From: Clostridia bacterium | GTDB lineage: Bacteria; Bacillota; Clostridia; Lachnospirales; Anaerotignaceae | Reading direction: 5' to 3' | NCBI GenBank assembly: GCA_900757025.1 | Contig: CAAEMG010000174.1 | Location: forward strand, 1 to 41,606 | DNA: 41,606 bases | Part shown: positions 8,336-16,232 of the stretch, one piece after another | How positions within the stretch are numbered: the stretch's first letter is position 1 | Layout: every line of letters begins with the position of its first letter | The notes under the pieces: generated by a model | Seen by the model: only the letters and a program-made list of their open reading frames with translations | The model's database searches: none | What the model was told of the DNA's origin: nothing | Made by a program: the position numbers and the translations under genes

Positions 8336-8923
8336 ATGAATAAAAATATACTTCTTTGCGGCGTAGGCGGACAGGGAACTGTTCTTGCATCACGTCTTAT
8401 AGCTCTTGCGGCAATGGAAAAAGGTATGCAGGCAAAAGGAGCCGAAACAATAGGTATGGCTCAAAGAGGCGGCAGTGTTGTAAGCCATGTAAGAACTGGC
8501 GAAAATATACATTCTCCGCTTATTCCGTATAAAAAAGCCGACGTAATTATAGGGTTTGAGCCTGCCGAGGCTGTGCGCTGTTTGCCATATCTTAAAGAAA
8601 GCGGCTGCGTTATAGTTTGCCCGAAGGCAATTCAGCCTGTAACAAGCTCTCTTATGGGAGGGTCTTATAAGGGCGAAGAAATGCTTGAGTATTTAAAGAA
8701 AAACGTAAAAAAGCTTGTTGTTGTAAACGGTGATGAAATCTGCGAAAAATGCGGAAGCCCCAAGGTGCTTAATGTTGCACTTTTGGGGGCTGCCGTTTCA
8801 AGCGGAGAAACCGGAATTTCACTTGAAGAAATGGAAAGCGCAATTACAAAAAGAGTTCCCGAAAAGTTTAAGCAGATGAATATTACGGCTCTTCGTCTTG
8901 GAGCGCAGGAAGCCGAAAAATAA
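8336..8923 (+). CDS. iorB: Indolepyruvate:ferredoxin oxidoreductase, beta subunit
   Basis: The 195-residue small subunit of IOR is the gamma-type domain of 2-oxoacid:ferredoxin oxidoreductases. It opens NILLCGVGGQGTVLASRLIA and continues AKGAETIGMAQRGGSVVSHVR, the classical signature of the family. It starts immediately after the iorA stop with GGAGGTG inside the end of iorA, so the two are translationally coupled and made in equal amounts. No cofactor motif of its own is expected; it completes the active site with IorA. Length and sequence are typical, with no sign of damage. Confidence 0.95.
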   Translation: MNKNILLCGVGGQGTVLASRLIALAAMEKGMQAKGAETIGMAQRGGSVVSHVRTGENIHSPLIPYKKADVIIGFEPAEAVRCLPYLKESGCVIVCPKAIQPVTSSLMGGSYKGEEMLEYLKKNVKKLVVVNGDEICEKCGSPKVLNVALLGAAVSSGETGISLEEMESAITKRVPEKFKQMNITALRLGAQEAEK

Positions 8924-8947
8924 ATTTTATTGCGGAGGTGCGGCATT

Positions 8948-10180
8948 ATGAAAATGAAGGAGTCACAATTTCTTTTAATAAAACAGCAGCTTAAAAAGCT
9001 TACAAGCATGGACTGTTTTTATAAAGAAAAACTTAAAGGCATAGACGTTGATAAAATCGAAAGCCAAGAGGATTTTGAAAAACTTCCCTTTACATGGAAA
9101 GGTGACCTTAGAGAGGCTTATCCTTTGGGCCTTCAGGCTGTACCCGACGAGGAAATAGTAAGAATACATTCTTCATCGGGAACAACGGGAACTCCCGTAA
9201 TAATTCCTTATACACAGCAGGATGTAACCGACTGGGCTGAAATGTTTAAAAGATGCTACGAATTTGCGGGCATTACAAATAAAGACAGAATACATATTAC
9301 TCCGGGATACGGTCTTTGGACAGCAGGCATAGGTTTCCAGCTTGGTGCCGAAAGACTTGGAGCAATGACAATACCTATGGGCCCCGGAAATACAGACAAA
9401 CAGCTTAAAATGATGACGGACTTAAAATCAACGGTTCTTTGCGCCACATCTTCATATGCCCTTCTTCTTGCAGAGGAAATAGCCAGAAGAGAAATAAAAG
9501 ATAAAATTTATCTCAAAAAAGGCATTATAGGCTCTGAACGCTGGGGAACAAAAATGAGAAACCGTATTGCCGACGAATTGGGTGTTGAGCTGTATGATAT
9601 ATACGGCTTAACCGAGATTTATGGGCCGGGAATAGCCATAAACTGCCAGAAACAGGGTGCAATGCACTATTGGGACGATTATATTTACCTTGAAATTGTA
9701 GACCCTAAAACAGGCGAAGTTCTTCCCGACGGAGAAATAGGCGAAATATGTATAACAACCCTCCGCAAACAGGGTGCTCCTCTTATAAGATACAGAACAC
9801 ACGACCTTTCGAGAATAGTTACGGGCGACTGCCCATGCGGCTCAAAGTATCCGAGAATAGATACGCTTATAGGCCGTACAGACGATATGGTTAAGGTAAA
9901 GGGCTGCAACATATTCCCAAGCCAGATAGATGACCTTCTTTCAAAAATAGACGGTGCATCAAGCGAATATCAGGTTATGGTTGACCATATTTTAGGAAAA
10001 GACGTTCTTACGCTTTTTGTTGAAGTTCAGCAGGGCGTGTTTAAAGAGTACCTCAGCCATGTTATAGAAGAAGAATTTAAACACAAAATAGGCATGACAC
10101 CTGTTGTAAAATGTGTTGATATGGGCGATTTGCCAAGAAGTGAGAAAAAGAGCACAAGAGTGTTTGACAACAGATATTGA
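8948..10180 (+). CDS. paaK: Phenylacetate/arylacetate-CoA ligase
   Basis: The 410-residue AMP-forming ligase of the PaaK family couples arylacetate and CoA through an acyl-adenylate. Visible motifs are the P-loop SSGTTGTPVIIPYT (about 80-93), YDIYGLTEIYGPG, the hinge region RYRTHDLSRI, and a C-terminal lid with the K near RSEKKSTRVFDNR. The start at 8948 has GGAGGTG seven bases upstream; the earlier TTG at 8930 has no ribosome site. It lies 24 bases after iorB in the same operon. Together the three enzymes connect arylacetate, arylacetyl-CoA and arylpyruvate: in the oxidative direction the ligase run backwards could yield ATP, and in the reductive direction it activates arylacetate for amino-acid synthesis. 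Which aryl group is used is not visible. Confidence 0.92.
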   Translation: MKMKESQFLLIKQQLKKLTSMDCFYKEKLKGIDVDKIESQEDFEKLPFTWKGDLREAYPLGLQAVPDEEIVRIHSSSGTTGTPVIIPYTQQDVTDWAEMFKRCYEFAGITNKDRIHITPGYGLWTAGIGFQLGAERLGAMTIPMGPGNTDKQLKMMTDLKSTVLCATSSYALLLAEEIARREIKDKIYLKKGIIGSERWGTKMRNRIADELGVELYDIYGLTEIYGPGIAINCQKQGAMHYWDDYIYLEIVDPKTGEVLPDGEIGEICITTLRKQGAPLIRYRTHDLSRIVTGDCPCGSKYPRIDTLIGRTDDMVKVKGCNIFPSQIDDLLSKIDGASSEYQVMVDHILGKDVLTLFVEVQQGVFKEYLSHVIEEEFKHKIGMTPVVKCVDMGDLPRSEKKSTRVFDNRY

Positions 10181-10191
10181 TAATATAAGAG

Positions 10192-10223
10192 AAGCAGACC
10201 GAAAGCGTTCGGCCTGCTTTTTT
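10192..10223 (+). terminator. Terminator of the iorA-iorB-paaK operon
   Basis: AAGCAG-a-CCGAA pairs with TTCGG-c-CTGCTT around the loop agcg, followed by a T6 run, starting about 10 bases after the paaK stop. Confidence 0.9.
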
Positions 10224-10239
10224 GTGGGGAAATTAAGGC

Positions 10240-10271
10240 TTGACGAATAATTTTTTCAAATGAAAATTATT
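10240..10271 (+). promoter_or_regulatory. Possible promoter/operator before the SLH protein
   Basis: TTGACG at 10240 could be a -35 box. It is followed by an exact inverted repeat AATAATTTT (10246-10254) and AAAATTATT (10263-10271). The -10 box is not clear, so the promoter call is weak. Confidence 0.35.
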
Positions 10272-10371
10272 TACCAACTCAAAATTTTCACCATATTTTC
10301 GGGAACTTTTATTTAACCGACTTCGTTAAAAAAACAAAAAGGGTTTGTATCTGAAAAGGGGGATATGTAGT

Positions 10372-12354
10372 ATGAAAAAATTACTGTCACTTTTTATGGC
10401 AACGGCGCTTTCTTTCGGAACAGTATGCACAAATGCTTTTGCCGCAGAAAACGAAAAAAGCACTCAGCAGGCGGTTTTGGAAAAAATAAAAGACCGATTG
10501 GGAAATACCGAACGGTATGAAAATTTTAATGCCTCATATTACGGCGAAACAGGTCAGAAACAGTATAGTTTCGACTGGAGTACAAAGGACGGAAAGAAAA
10601 GCCTTTCGGTAAGCTGTACGGAAAACGGCATTATAACAGACTATTATTCTTATGATGAAGATAATGACTATGAAGAAACATCTAAAAAAGATTTGTATGC
10701 TCAGGCGGGAAAACTGGCAGAAGGCTTAAATCCGAATTTAGATGTTATACTCAAGAAAAATAACCTGCACAAAAACGGAACTTTTTATATTCAGAGAACC
10801 GAAAACTCTGTTCCTGTGGCAGGAGAAACAGGCTATATAAGCATAAGCAGTGACGGAGAAAAAATAAAAAATTATTCCCTTAGCTATAGCGGTGATTACA
10901 GCTTTGATTCTTTAACAAAAACAATATCAAAAGATGAGGCAAAAAAAGCTTTTGCCGATAAAATAGGTCTTAAACTTGTTTATAAAATGGATTATGACAA
11001 AAAAGAAGTGTATATGGCATATGTTCCAAAAGAAGAAAATACATATATAAATGCACTCAACGGAACGGCTTTTAAGCCGCAAAATGATGGAAACAGGGCT
11101 TTTGCCGGAAATTTGGAATCTTCTGCGTCGGCTGACATGGCGAAGGGAAACGACAACGGTGCTTTAAGCGAAAGAGAGATTAAGGAGTTTGAAAAAATAA
11201 ATAACCTTATGGGAAAAGATGAACTTTTTGCAAAGGTCAGGGCTTTGTCAGTACTTAATATTTCATCAAAAGCCGTTGTAAGCGAATTTAATATGTATTA
11301 TGACGAATATACAGACAGGTATTGTGCGTCAATGAACTTTAAAGACGGTGACAAAGAAGGCAATATATATTTAAACGCAAAAACAGGCGAAATTTTAAAC
11401 TTTTACAGATACAGCGATACGGAAAACAAAAAACTTGACGAAAACACGGCAGCGGCAAAGGCAGAGGCAGTTTTGAAGGCTCTTGCACCGGACAAAGCCG
11501 ATGAATTTAAAAGAGAGGGCAAAATAGGCGGTCACTATGGTGCCGCCGTAGATTATACAAGATATGTAAATGGTGTTGAATGTGAATTTGACGGCGCAAG
11601 CATAGATTTAGACGGAAACGGCGATGTTGAAAGCTACAGTATAAGCTATACTGACGCAAAATTCCCGTCAAAATCATCTGCAATTACACAGTATAAGGCA
11701 CTTGAAAATATTTTCTCACAAGTTCCGTATGAAATAAAATATATATTTGATTATTCGGCAAAAAAATATGTTGCGGCATATGTTTTCGGAAGCTATGATA
11801 TTTCTTTAAACGCCGTTACGGGAGAACTTTTAAATAAAAACACAGCATCTGATGAAATTGATTTTTCAAACTATTACACAGATATAAACGATAGCTATGC
11901 CAAGGCAGCAATAGAAAAAATAGCCGATTACGGAATTTATTTTGATGACAAAGCCTTTAAACCAAACGAAAACATAAAACAGAAAGACTTTTTGGCAATG
12001 CTTTGCAGTGCATTTTCATATAATAATGGAGCTATAAACGACGATGCCTATGATAACGCTTATGACTGGGCAAAACGCAGAGGCATAATAACAAAAGAAG
12101 AAGAAAACAGAGATAAACAGATAACAAGGCTTGATGCGGCAAAATATATAATACGTGCAATGGGTCTTGAAGAGGCTGCAAAGCTTGATATATATAAGGC
12201 ACAGTTTAGCGATGTTAAAACAGATATAGGCTACAGCGCAATTTTAAGCGGAATGGGCATTATGAGCGGCAACGGAAAAGGCAGCTTTAATCCCGACGGA
12301 ACATTAAAAAGAGCTGATTCGGCAGTAGTTATTATGAAGGTAATTGAGAAATAA
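10372..12354 (+). CDS. Secreted YcdB/PepSY-like protein with SLH domains
   Basis: The 660-residue exported protein has a signal peptide (MKKLLSLFMATALSFGTVCTNAFA, cut near residue 25). The long middle has repeated beta-rich segments of the YcdB/YcdC-PepSY kind, for example YDEYTDRYCASMNF with LNAKTGEILNFYRYSD and, later, YIFDYSAKKYVAAY with LNAVTGELLNK. The last 160 residues look like SLH domains (ending QFSDVKTDIGYSAILSGMGIMSG...FNPDGTLKRADSAVVIMKVIE), which bind secondary wall polymers. It is therefore probably held in the surface layer, where PepSY-like domains may inhibit or chaperone a protease. The start at 10372 follows GGGGG; an in-frame TTG at 10345 is unlikely. It is monocistronic. 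Confidence 0.8.
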   Translation: MKKLLSLFMATALSFGTVCTNAFAAENEKSTQQAVLEKIKDRLGNTERYENFNASYYGETGQKQYSFDWSTKDGKKSLSVSCTENGIITDYYSYDEDNDYEETSKKDLYAQAGKLAEGLNPNLDVILKKNNLHKNGTFYIQRTENSVPVAGETGYISISSDGEKIKNYSLSYSGDYSFDSLTKTISKDEAKKAFADKIGLKLVYKMDYDKKEVYMAYVPKEENTYINALNGTAFKPQNDGNRAFAGNLESSASADMAKGNDNGALSEREIKEFEKINNLMGKDELFAKVRALSVLNISSKAVVSEFNMYYDEYTDRYCASMNFKDGDKEGNIYLNAKTGEILNFYRYSDTENKKLDENTAAAKAEAVLKALAPDKADEFKREGKIGGHYGAAVDYTRYVNGVECEFDGASIDLDGNGDVESYSISYTDAKFPSKSSAITQYKALENIFSQVPYEIKYIFDYSAKKYVAAYVFGSYDISLNAVTGELLNKNTASDEIDFSNYYTDINDSYAKAAIEKIADYGIYFDDKAFKPNENIKQKDFLAMLCSAFSYNNGAINDDAYDNAYDWAKRRGIITKEEENRDKQITRLDAAKYIIRAMGLEEAAKLDIYKAQFSDVKTDIGYSAILSGMGIMSGNGKGSFNPDGTLKRADSAVVIMKVIEK

Positions 12355-12361
12355 AAATATA

Positions 12362-12396
12362 AGCAGGGTGTGCCGGTTGGCACACTCTGCTTTTTT
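12362..12396 (+). terminator. Terminator of the SLH protein gene
   Basis: AGCAG-g-GTGTGCC pairs with GGCACAC-t-CTGCT around the loop ggtt, followed by T6. Confidence 0.9.
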
Positions 12397-12420
12397 GAAT
12401 GAAAAGTAAATTTTTTATTA

Positions 12421-12655
12421 TTCTGAGCGAAACAGCGAATTCCGCTTTGTGGAACGGACTTTGTTCGCCCGACAGGGTTCGCATATGAAGTCGAAGAATC
12501 TCATAAATCCGGATAAAAGGCCATAAGTTTATCGTTTTTTCAAACATTCGGCAAAAATATGAGATGTTTCGCCTATGCGGAACACAAAGATTCCGCAAAC
12601 TCAACATGACAAAATGTTGGTGGCTATTGATAAAGAGAAGTGTTCCGCAAACCCC
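12421..12655. repeat. Decayed palindromic intergenic element
   Basis: About 235 noncoding bases show imperfect dyad symmetry: ATCTCATA (12498-12505) against TATGAGAT (12558-12565), with flanking GTCGAAGA/TTTCGCC partly paired, and outer blocks built on TTCCGC/GCGGAA around CTTTGTG (12441-12453) and CACAAAG (12583-12589). Within it lies a perfect hairpin TGCGGAA-8-TTCCGCA (12576-12597), and GTTCCGCAAAC recurs near 12642. Its higher GC than nearby spacers and phrases like ATTCTGAGCGAAA are typical of dispersed clostridial MITE-like repeats. Only one copy is in the window, so mobility is inference. Confidence 0.45.
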
Positions 12656-12688
12656 AAAATAAATTTTAATATAAAGTTTTTGCCGTTT

Positions 12689-12719
12689 GAAAAACCCGCA
12701 TTTTTTGCAGGGCTTTTTT
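12689..12719 (-). terminator. Terminator of the first XRE gene
   Basis: On the minus strand GCCCTGCA pairs with TGCGGGTTTT, a small bulge apart, and a T-run follows. A T-run is also present on the plus strand, so it may work both ways. Confidence 0.65.
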
Positions 12720-12745
12720 ATGGTCTATGAAGTTTTAAAGACAAA

Positions 12746-13060
12746 TTAAGCCTGTTCTTGGTATTCGGATATTATTTTAAGCGCCTGTGCCAAAGTGATT
12801 TTTTCAAATTTTTTATAAATTTCGTTAAAATCAAATCGTTCTCCCGGCTTTTTAACATCGCTGTGACCTACCAGATAATCCACACTTACGTCGAAAAAAT
12901 CGGCAATTTTTACAAGTTGTCTTAAAGAAGGTTCGTTTCTGCCTGTTTCGTAGTTGCTTATTGCAGAGCCGACATAATCAAGATATTTTGCAAGCTCTTT
13001 TTGCTGAATAGAATGTTCTTCTCTGAGCAGTTTAAGACGTTTTGCAAATTCCGTACACAT
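12746..13060 (-). CDS. XRE-family helix-turn-helix regulator
   Basis: The 104-residue protein has an N-terminal Cro/C1-type HTH (about 6-62: FAKRLKLLREEHSIQQKELAKYL, then VGSAISNYETGRNEPSLRQLVKIADFFDVSVDYLVG) and a short C-terminal tail suited to dimerisation. I start at 13060 because AAAGGAAG lies eight bases upstream; a longer in-frame start ten codons earlier would overlap that site. Its promoter (13118-13146) carries a CC(T/A)ATAG dyad just downstream, so autorepression is likely. Neighbouring XRE2 is transcribed the same way from its own region. Target genes are not known from the sequence, but the same dyad recurs toward the NADH-dehydrogenase-like operon. Confidence 0.85.
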   Translation of the reverse strand: MCTEFAKRLKLLREEHSIQQKELAKYLDYVGSAISNYETGRNEPSLRQLVKIADFFDVSVDYLVGHSDVKKPGERFDFNEIYKKFEKITLAQALKIISEYQEQA

Positions 13061-13086
13061 ATTTCTGCTTCCTTTCCGCTTCACAA

Positions 13087-13146
13087 CCAATAGTTTATAT
13101 ACATTACTATAGGTTATATGATATCACATCATGTGAAAAAAATCAA
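13087..13146 (-). promoter_or_regulatory. Promoter and operator of the first XRE gene
   Basis: Reading the minus strand: TTGATT (13141-13146), a 17-base spacer and TATCAT (13118-13123). The spacer holds the palindrome TCACAT-C-ATGTGA (13124-13136). Immediately downstream, over the predicted start, lies the dyad CCAATAG-N13-CTATAGG (13087-13113, plus-strand reading), which would let a bound repressor block initiation. Confidence 0.65.
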
Positions 13147-13196
13147 CACAAAAAAGAACAAAATGTAAAAAAATATTACAAAACGTGAATATAACT

Positions 13197-13532
13197 CTAT
13201 TCTTTAAACAACTGCTTTGAAGAATCTATTGTGTCTACCATTTTTTCAAGCATTTTAAGCTGATAGGTATTGAAATTCATTATTTTTTTGGTAAGCGTAT
13301 TTACCACAATGGGCTTTGACGCTGTTACTTTTTCAGAAAGTATATAGTCAAAGGAAACATCAAGGGCATTTACTATTTTTATAAATGTGTGTATGCTTGG
13401 CAGTTTGTTTCCTCTTTCAACTTCCCCCAGAAATGTTGGGGTTATTTCGGCCTTTTCCGCAAGATTTTCTATGGTAAGACCTTTGTTTTTTCTGCACTGG
13501 CGTATCCTCTTTCCTATAGTTTTGTCAATCAT
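13197..13532 (-). CDS. XRE-family helix-turn-helix regulator, second copy
   Basis: The 111-residue protein has an HTH at about 8-62 (IGKRIRQCRKNKGLTIENLAEKA, then ITPTFLGEVERGNKLPSIHTFIKIVNALDVSFDYIL) and a C-terminal helix. It resembles SinR/C1-type repressors more than the neighbouring XRE protein does. The start at 13532 has GGTGG nine bases upstream. It is separated from XRE1 by 136 bases containing that gene's promoter. Two dyads of the CCTATAG-N13-CTATTGG kind lie in its upstream region, which it shares with the divergent NADH-dehydrogenase-like operon, so it is a candidate regulator of that operon. This is inference from position. Confidence 0.85.
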   Translation of the reverse strand: MIDKTIGKRIRQCRKNKGLTIENLAEKAEITPTFLGEVERGNKLPSIHTFIKIVNALDVSFDYILSEKVTASKPIVVNTLTKKIMNFNTYQLKMLEKMVDTIDSSKQLFKE

Positions 13533-13560
13533 TTCGGGTAACCACCTTATTTTAAATATA

Positions 13561-13587
13561 CCTATAGCAATAAAAATAAACTATTGG
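13561..13587. promoter_or_regulatory. XRE-type operator, second site
   Basis: CCTATAG (13561-13567), 13 bases, CTATTGG (13581-13587). Same half-sites and same 13-base gap as at 13087-13113. It lies 29 bases upstream of the second XRE start. Confidence 0.65.
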
Positions 13588-13627
13588 TTAATATAATGTT
13601 ACCTGTATTTACTTTGTTTTAAACAAA

Positions 13628-13654
13628 CCTATAAAGTGTAATATTAACTATAAG
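13628..13654. promoter_or_regulatory. XRE-type operator, third and weaker site
   Basis: CCTATAA (13628-13634), 13 bases, CTATAAG (13648-13654). The gap is again 13 bases but the last positions of each half are changed. It lies 67 bases from the second site, in the shared divergent region. Confidence 0.45.
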
Positions 13655-13754
13655 TGACGGAAAATGTCGAAAAAAGGGAAAAATGACATACAACAGGCGG
13701 CTATATATAATTATTTTGATGATTTGGGCAAACATAAGACCAATATTTATATAA

Positions 13755-13834
13755 AAGTGATAAAAATTGTCCGACAAATTTGGCACTTGCTGATACTCGG
13801 ATTTATTGAATTTGAAAAATCACTATGATAAAAT
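13755..13834 (+). promoter_or_regulatory. Promoter and candidate operator of the NuoE/NuoF/GltD-NuoG operon
   Basis: TTGAAT (13806-13811), a 17-base spacer and TAAAAT (13829-13834) fit a sigma-A promoter. Upstream is a nested dyad: TTGTC-C-GACAA (13767-13777) flanked almost symmetrically by AAGTG (13755-13759) and CACTT (13784-13788). It does not match the Rex consensus well. The leader from about 13842 to 13944 shows no recognised riboswitch. Confidence 0.55.
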
Positions 13835-13944
13835 ATTGTATAAAGAATGAAGTTTTAAAACGGGGGAATCTTTGTTCTTGGATGTAATACCTTATTAATA
13901 TATATGGTTAGTTTTTGTATGTTAGAGAAAAGGGGATGTTATAA

Positions 13945-14472
13945 ATGGGTTGCTGTAATTGTGCACAGGCAAGTGCCGATGCTTTAAAAAGCAAGGGCAT
14001 TGATGTGACTTTGCTTCAGGATGTGCTTGACAAATACGCAGGTGTTGAGGGAAGCCTTATTACAATTTTGCAAAATGCACAGGGAATATACGGATACCTT
14101 CCTGTGGAACTGCTTAATTATATTGCTTTAAAAACAGGCAATAAACCTGCTAAAGTTCTTGGAGTTGCTACTTTTTACGCACAGTTCCGTCTTGAACCTG
14201 TAGGCAAATATCTTATTATGCTTTGTCAGGGCACAGCCTGTCATGTAAACGGAAGCGAAGGCATTGAGGCTGCAATATGTGAAGCCCTTAACATAAAAGA
14301 AGGCGAAACAACGCCTGACGGACTTTTTACACTCAATAATGTTGCTTGTCTTGGCTGCTGTTCTCTTTCACCTGTTATGATGATTAACGGCGAAACATAC
14401 GGCTCTCTTACACCTGCTAAGGCAAAGGCTATTTTGGAAGATTTAAAGGCAAAGGAGGCTGAAGCAAAATGA
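13945..14472 (+). CDS. NuoE/HydC-like [2Fe-2S] thioredoxin-fold subunit
   Basis: This 175-residue subunit belongs to the 24-kDa family shared by complex I, NAD-dependent formate dehydrogenases and bifurcating hydrogenases. An N-terminal helical part (LITILQNAQGIYGYLP, then VATFYAQFR) precedes a thioredoxin-like domain with the cluster cysteines in CQGTAC and CLGCC. The extra MGCCNC start is unusual. GGGG lies upstream of the ATG. The stop overlaps the next start as ATGA, so translation is coupled. In this family it relays electrons next to the FMN subunit; it has no catalytic centre of its own. Confidence 0.9.
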   Translation: MGCCNCAQASADALKSKGIDVTLLQDVLDKYAGVEGSLITILQNAQGIYGYLPVELLNYIALKTGNKPAKVLGVATFYAQFRLEPVGKYLIMLCQGTACHVNGSEGIEAAICEALNIKEGETTPDGLFTLNNVACLGCCSLSPVMMINGETYGSLTPAKAKAILEDLKAKEAEAK

Positions 14473-16217
14473 AAATGATAGTTGGCAAAGGTAGCTGCGG
14501 TATTGCCGCCGGTGCAAATAAGGTTTCAGACTCTGCCGAAAAATACATAAAAGAAAAGGGTCTTAATATAGAAATCGGCGTAACAGGCTGTATTGGTATG
14601 TGCTATCTTGAGCCTCTTGTTGATTTTGTAAGAGATGACGGCTCAAAGGTTACATATGTGCTTGTTAATGCAGAAAATATAAAAGAAATAATTGACTGTG
14701 AAGTTAAGGGAGAAACTGCCGAAAAATATGTTATGCCTGAAGTTGACAGACAAAGACTTGAAAAGCAGACACGTATTGCTCTTAGAAACTGCGGTATCAT
14801 AAACCCTGAGCATATAGATGAATACATTGAAAAAGGCGGATACAAAGCCATTGAAAAATGTGTAAAAGAATTGACACCGGAAGAAGTTATAGACATTATA
14901 AAGGTTTCCGGTCTTGCCGGCCGTGGCGGTGCAGGCTTCCCAACATGGTTTAAATGGAATGCCGCAAGAAACGCTAAAGGCGACAAAAAATATACTATCT
15001 GTAATGCCGACGAAGGCGACCCGGGTGCATTTATGGACAGAGCCGTTCTTGAAGGCGACCCTCATGCCGTTCTTGAAGGTATGCTTATAGGCGCATACGC
15101 AATGGGCAGCGATGAAGGCGTAATTTATGTTCGTGCAGAATACCCTCTTGCCATAGTTCGTTTAAATATTGCCATAAAACAGGCAGAAGAAAGAGGCTTT
15201 TTGGGCAACAACATTTTCGGCTCATCATTTAGTTTCCATATAAGAATAAAAGCAGGTGCCGGTGCATTCGTATGCGGCGAGGAAACAGCTCTTATTGCTT
15301 CCCTTGAAGGCGAAAGAGGTATGCCTCGTCTTAAACCTCCTTTCCCTGCTCAAAGCGGTTACTGGGCTAAACCATCAAACATCAATAACGTAGAAACATA
15401 TGCCAATGTGGCTTGGATTATAAATAACGGCGGAGAAGCATTTGCCGCAATGGGTACTCCAAATAGTAAGGGTACAAAAGTATTTGCCCTTACAGGAAAA
15501 ATCAAAAAAGGCGGTCTTGTGGAAATACCTATGGGTGCAACCATAAGAGACGTAATTTTCGACATAGGCGGCGGAATTAAAAACGACAAAAAATATAAAG
15601 CTGTTCAGATGGGCGGCCCTTCCGGCGGATGTATACCTGCCGACCTTGTAGATACTCTTATCGACTATAAGGCTCTTGCGGCAACAGGCGCAATTATGGG
15701 CTCCGGCGGTATGGTTGTTATGGACGAAACAACTTGTATGGTTGACATGGCTCGTTTCTTCATCGACTTTACCTGCAAGGAAAGCTGCGGAAAATGTATA
15801 CACTGCCGTCTCGGTACAAAGAGAATGCTTGAAATTCTTACAAGAATAACAGAAGGAAAAGGCGAGGACGGAGATATTGAAAAACTGGAAAGCCTTGCCC
15901 TTACAATCAAATCTTCTGCTCTTTGCGGCTTGGGCCAGACTGCTCCAAACCCTGTTCTTACAACTCTCAGATATTTCAGAAACGAATATGAGGACCATAT
16001 TTACAAGAAAAAATGTACTGCACACCAGTGCAAGGCTCTTGTTTCATATTCAATAGACAAAGACAAATGTAAAGGCTGTACTCTTTGTGCTAAAAACTGT
16101 CCTGTGGGCGCAATAGAAGGCAGCGTTAAAAATCCTCATGTTATTGACACGGAAAAATGTATTAAATGCGGAAAGTGTGCATCTGTATGCCACTTTGGCG
16201 CAGTAGTTGTAGATTAA
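14469..16217 (+). CDS. NuoF/HydB-like FMN, NAD(H)-binding subunit
   Basis: The 582-residue subunit is the NADH-reactive flavoprotein of the complex. A ferredoxin-like N-terminal domain has C10, C41 and C45. The NADH/FMN core has GRGGAGFPTW (151-160) and CNADEGDPGAFMDR (178-191). The N3-type [4Fe-4S] motif is SCGKCIHCRLG with a later Cys in ALCGLGQ, and the last 55 residues hold two [4Fe-4S] clusters (CKGCTLCAKNCP and CIKCGKCASVC). This domain order is that of HydB in electron-bifurcating hydrogenases and differs from complex I NuoF, which lacks both end domains. It overlaps the preceding gene by four bases and is followed 15 bases later by the fusion gene. Confidence 0.92.
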   Translation: MKMIVGKGSCGIAAGANKVSDSAEKYIKEKGLNIEIGVTGCIGMCYLEPLVDFVRDDGSKVTYVLVNAENIKEIIDCEVKGETAEKYVMPEVDRQRLEKQTRIALRNCGIINPEHIDEYIEKGGYKAIEKCVKELTPEEVIDIIKVSGLAGRGGAGFPTWFKWNAARNAKGDKKYTICNADEGDPGAFMDRAVLEGDPHAVLEGMLIGAYAMGSDEGVIYVRAEYPLAIVRLNIAIKQAEERGFLGNNIFGSSFSFHIRIKAGAGAFVCGEETALIASLEGERGMPRLKPPFPAQSGYWAKPSNINNVETYANVAWIINNGGEAFAAMGTPNSKGTKVFALTGKIKKGGLVEIPMGATIRDVIFDIGGGIKNDKKYKAVQMGGPSGGCIPADLVDTLIDYKALAATGAIMGSGGMVVMDETTCMVDMARFFIDFTCKESCGKCIHCRLGTKRMLEILTRITEGKGEDGDIEKLESLALTIKSSALCGLGQTAPNPVLTTLRYFRNEYEDHIYKKKCTAHQCKALVSYSIDKDKCKGCTLCAKNCPVGAIEGSVKNPHVIDTEKCIKCGKCASVCHFGAVVVD

Positions 16218-16232
16218 GGGAGGCAAAATAAA

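Noticed and set aside
13761..13783. Rex operator before the redox operon
   Set aside because: The dyad TTGTC-C-GACAA is shorter than the Rex site and lacks its TTGTTAA/TTAACAA arms; kept only as an unidentified dyad.
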